Positions 60,596 to 64,000 of a stretch of DNA of 64,000 bases are shown one piece after another. Positions within the stretch are counted from its first letter, which is position 1. Every line of letters begins with the position of its first letter. A program made the translations under genes and the position numbers. Source of the stretch: Allium sativum (Eukaryota > Streptophyta > Magnoliopsida > Asparagales > Amaryllidaceae). The notes beneath the pieces were generated by a model. That model was not told the origin of the DNA. It searched no databases and saw only the letters and a list, made by a program, of their open reading frames with translations. Location of the stretch: positions 262,937,731-263,001,730 of the forward strand of contig CM060912.1 of assembly GCA_030737875.1 (NCBI GenBank), written 5' to 3'.

Positions 60596-63500
60596 TGTAA
60601 CAACCCGTAAAATCTGGGCCAGTTTAAAATTTTTATTTTGGCAATTTTGGCGAATTTTAATTATTTAAAATGAATTATTTTAAATAATATCGACGAGAAA
60701 TTTATTTTAAATGGAATTCGACGTATATATTATACGCGTCGTCGTTAGAATATAAATAATTATATATAATTATAAATAGAACTGAAAATGGCACGGTAGT
60801 TCGATAATTCGATTTCAAACTTCAATTGAATGTACCGGGTGCAAAACAATCCGGATTTTAGTGAAACCGAAAATAATGGAATCTAATAGTGAATATCTTT
60901 CCAACGAATCCGAAAAATCAAAAGTTCGTAGCGGGAATCAAAAGATATGTCCAGTTGAAAATTCTGAATAGTCGCTATGGAATTCAGGCCCTTAAAAATG
61001 GGAATTTTGCAAACGACCTCGGATTTCGAAGAAACTAGTTTTGTTGGGTCCGTGATGTCAAATTATTGCTAGATTCCAAATTTCATAATTTTTCGAATCA
61101 ATATGTGAGCGTGGCAAAGGAAAACGCGTTTGACCAGTTTCAGTTGATTTTAATCGACTGGAAATTGGCCATTTTTCCAACGGTCTCAGAATTCGTTGAA
61201 ACTAGTTTTGTTAGGACCGTATCGTCAATACGAAGCTAGAAAATATTTTTCAGGAATTTTTCTAGTTAGTATGTGACACCGGTAATTTTAAATGTACGTT
61301 TAAAATTCAATATAGTGATTTAAATGTAAATTCAAAGGAAACTGATTGTAACGATCGAATCATCCTACGAAACATATCCCATTGTGTTCGGAATGGGGGT
61401 AATTAGCTAGGGGCGACAGTCGTTGGGCCTCGATAGGTGTTCGAATTAAAAGTCAACATTTAGGGTTTGGAAAAAATAAAATAATTAAATAAATAAACAA
61501 ATAAATAAAAAAATTCCCTTCCTCCTTAACCTGCCCCCCCCCCCCCGATTCAGATCGAACAGAAACAAAGAAAAAAAAAAGGCGAATCGCGGAAGCCCGC
61601 GATGCCCAGCCCCGTCGACGCCGCCAGGGACCAGCGCCCCACCGCCGATGAATTCGCGAGCCCCTTCCCCTCCGCCTGAAACGAACACAGCCTCCCTTCT
61701 CCCTTAAATCCCGTCGCCACCCTCCCCAAATTGGACGCAGCCGCACCTGAAACCTCCTGCGCCACCACCAGACGTCAGCTCGGCCACTGTAGCAGCTCCA
61801 CCGCCCCGTCTCAACGCCTCCTAGCTCGATTTAAAGTAAGTATTCCAATTGGAGATTATTTCCAGTTTTAAATATATGACGTATCATGTAAAAAACTATG
61901 ATTTTTAGTAAAGTAAAGGTCGGATTTTTAGTGATGTAAAGGTCGGATTTTTATAGATGAAAAGATCTAATTTTTATATGATATGCATCGAATTAAAAAT
62001 ATGATTTTTATATATTGAACTTCGAATTAAAAATATGATTTTTATATATTGAACTTCGAATTAAAAATATGATTTTTATATATTGAACTTCGAATTAAAA
62101 ATATGATTTTTATATATTGAACTTCGAATTAAAAATGTGATTTTTATATATTGAAAAGCGAAGTAAAAATTCGATTTTTACATATGTAGTGAAAGCGGAT
62201 AACGAAGGTGACAAAAAGGCGAGAACGAAGAAGCTTTATATCAAAGAAGAGTTAAGATGATTGGATAGCTATAGGTGAGAATTTCTCACCTTTCAATTTC
62301 TTTTTCTAGTTATATATATATATATATATACTAGGATGCAGACGGTGCTTAGTAGCACCCGACACAATCGTCCACAGACCATGGACTTGTTTGTTTGATT
62401 GCAAAAATTAGTTAGATTATTTGATTGAAATTGAATTGTGTGGTGAAATGAATTGATTTGATTGATGTGTGAATGGCGTGGGCCTTCACTAGACCGGGGA
62501 TAGGGCTAGGCCTTGTCCCGTTTCTAGTATCGTGCCGTTATGCCGCCGAAATTTTCTAAAATATGTTAGAAAAATAAAAATATCATTTTATTGAATAAAT
62601 GAACTGAATAGAAATTCATATGTTGGAATAAAATGTTTTATCGTTAAAAATATAATTTTTAACGGGAATGTGAATAAATAAAATATTCATTTACAAACCG
62701 AACGGTTTGTTTATGTACACTTATTTGAAGGACATTGATTGGGTCGATAAATTTTACACATCGCCCAACTGCACAACTAAAATCTGTGTTTGATTGTTTG
62801 AAAACCCCACACGGGTGTTAGGATGAAATATGAATTTCACTCATCCTGATTGATTAAATATGTCGATCGATTGATTGACAGGCTGTTACAAGCGTTAGAT
62901 ACCAATATTTGATGCTTATACAGTGTAGTGCACTTTGGTTGATGGTTGATTATTTTTCAATGCTATTATACATGTGTTGTATGAAAATCCATATAATTAA
63001 CCTTATATGGTGATTGATTGGGCCTCATTCCAATTTAGAAAATAAAGAATAATATAAAATAAAAGTTCATGTGTTGACAGTACTCATCCATTGAGATTGG
63101 TCATGTGTTGAACGAAATATTTTGATAATAACAACTATTTTGAAAAAGAAATATTTGAAATAGAATATTCGAAGATAGAAATTTATGAAGCCGTGTTGAT
63201 TAGATTGACGCCATTTTTACGTAAACGATATTTATATCGATTTTATTCATTTCGAAATGAATTGAATTAAAAACGATTTCGAAATGAATTGAATATATAA
63301 CGATTTCGAAATGAATTGAATTGAAAACGATTTCGAAATGAACTGAATTGAAAACGATTTCGAAATGAATCGAATTGATAACGATTTCGAAATGAATTGA
63401 ATATATAACGATTTCGAAATGAATTGAATATATAACGATTTCGAAATGAATTGAATATATAACGATTTCGAAATGAATTGAATATATAACGAATTGAAAT

Positions 63501-64000
63501 GAATTCAAATTGAATTGAAATTTGAATTGAATAGAAATGAATTTTTAAAACGAATTTATAAAGAAGAATTCAATTTTGATTTGAATTGAAAAGGAAGTTG
63601 AAATTGCTTTTGAAACGAATTTTAAAACTATTTATATAATTCGTTTTAAATAGAAATCGACGAAATATATTATATATATATTATATATATATAATATAAT
63701 GGCCTGAATAGAACGCGCCGCGCCGCGGCAGTTCGTGAATTTCGACCATTTATTTCAAACGGACATTACGGGAGATCCGACCGTCGGATTCTCCTAAAAC
63801 CGGAACCGTTGGGTTCGTATCGAAAAGAGCTTTCTAAAGAATATTAGAAATTAGAAATCTAACGGTTGGATTTGGAGATACTTCCAAATCAAATTCGGAA
63901 AAGGTCGCTGTAAGTGCAGTTCGATGGCCATTGATGGAAATCGACGGTACATGCCTTGATAAAATTATTAAAAATAGTGATAATTTGTGTAAAATCATAA
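60596..64000 (+). mobile_element. Family A' giant LTR 2 (5' 3.4 kb, window-truncated)
   Basis: Nearly identical to 53327-56740, with scattered single-base changes and small differences in homopolymer and TA runs. This indicates a recent insertion. It contains the GC-rich block (61530-61835), a donor-like GTAAGT at 61836-61841, the 34-bp array (61985-62165) and the 22-bp array (63243-63492). Confidence 0.9.

Noticed and set aside
1..64000. tRNA or rRNA genes
   Set aside because: The tRNA-like strings seen are only 12-base primer-binding sites. No cloverleaf and no rRNA sequence was recognised.

Overview
This window looks like intergenic, repeat-dense nuclear DNA of a flowering plant. It is AT-rich and holds no intact host gene. 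It does hold plant-type Ty3/gypsy, Ty1/copia and L1-type LINE remnants, and a Transposase_24-like exon series. Five primer-binding sites match the plant initiator-tRNA-Met PBS (TGGTATCAGAGC), one of them with a mismatch. I cannot place the species. All gene-like material is transposon-derived or broken, apart from one possible gene 5' end near 36.8-37.3 kb.

The most unusual content is a set of LTR retrotransposons with giant LTRs and tiny non-coding interiors. Family A fills 1-16260 on the minus strand as a head-to-tail array: partial LTR, interior, LTR, interior, LTR. The LTRs are about 6.1-6.2 kb and the interiors 1034 bp. A diverged subfamily, A', occupies 53327-64000 on the plus strand (LTR 6227 bp, interior 1042 bp, second LTR running off the window). 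Family B (37917-50772, minus strand) has the same plan: an LTR of about 5.7 kb once insertions are removed, and an interior of 1074 bp. All have a PBS, a polypurine tract and TG...CA ends, but no gag or pol. The sequence beside their polypurine tracts matches that of a decayed Tekay/Del-like chromovirus in the same window, which suggests a source of trans-acting proteins.

Layout: 1-16260, family A array. 16261-20460, decayed region with tandem repeats and scraps of minus-strand coding sequence. 20461-21474 and 32827-33491, two halves of an old A-like LTR. These are split by the Tekay/Del-like element 21475-32821 (TSD TTGGT), whose left LTR holds a 942-bp solo LTR (TSD ATAGT). 33492-37345, remnants of an En/Spm-type transposase gene and a copia element, then a possible gene 5' end. 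37346-37916, an LTR fragment (C). 37917-50772, family B, with a nested LTR-like insert (TSD GGATA) and a 5'-truncated LINE in its first LTR. 50773-53326, another LTR (D) inserted in B. 53327-64000, A' inserted in D.

The nesting gives a relative age order: C is older than B, B is older than D, and D is older than A'. The two visible A' LTRs are nearly identical, so A' is recent.
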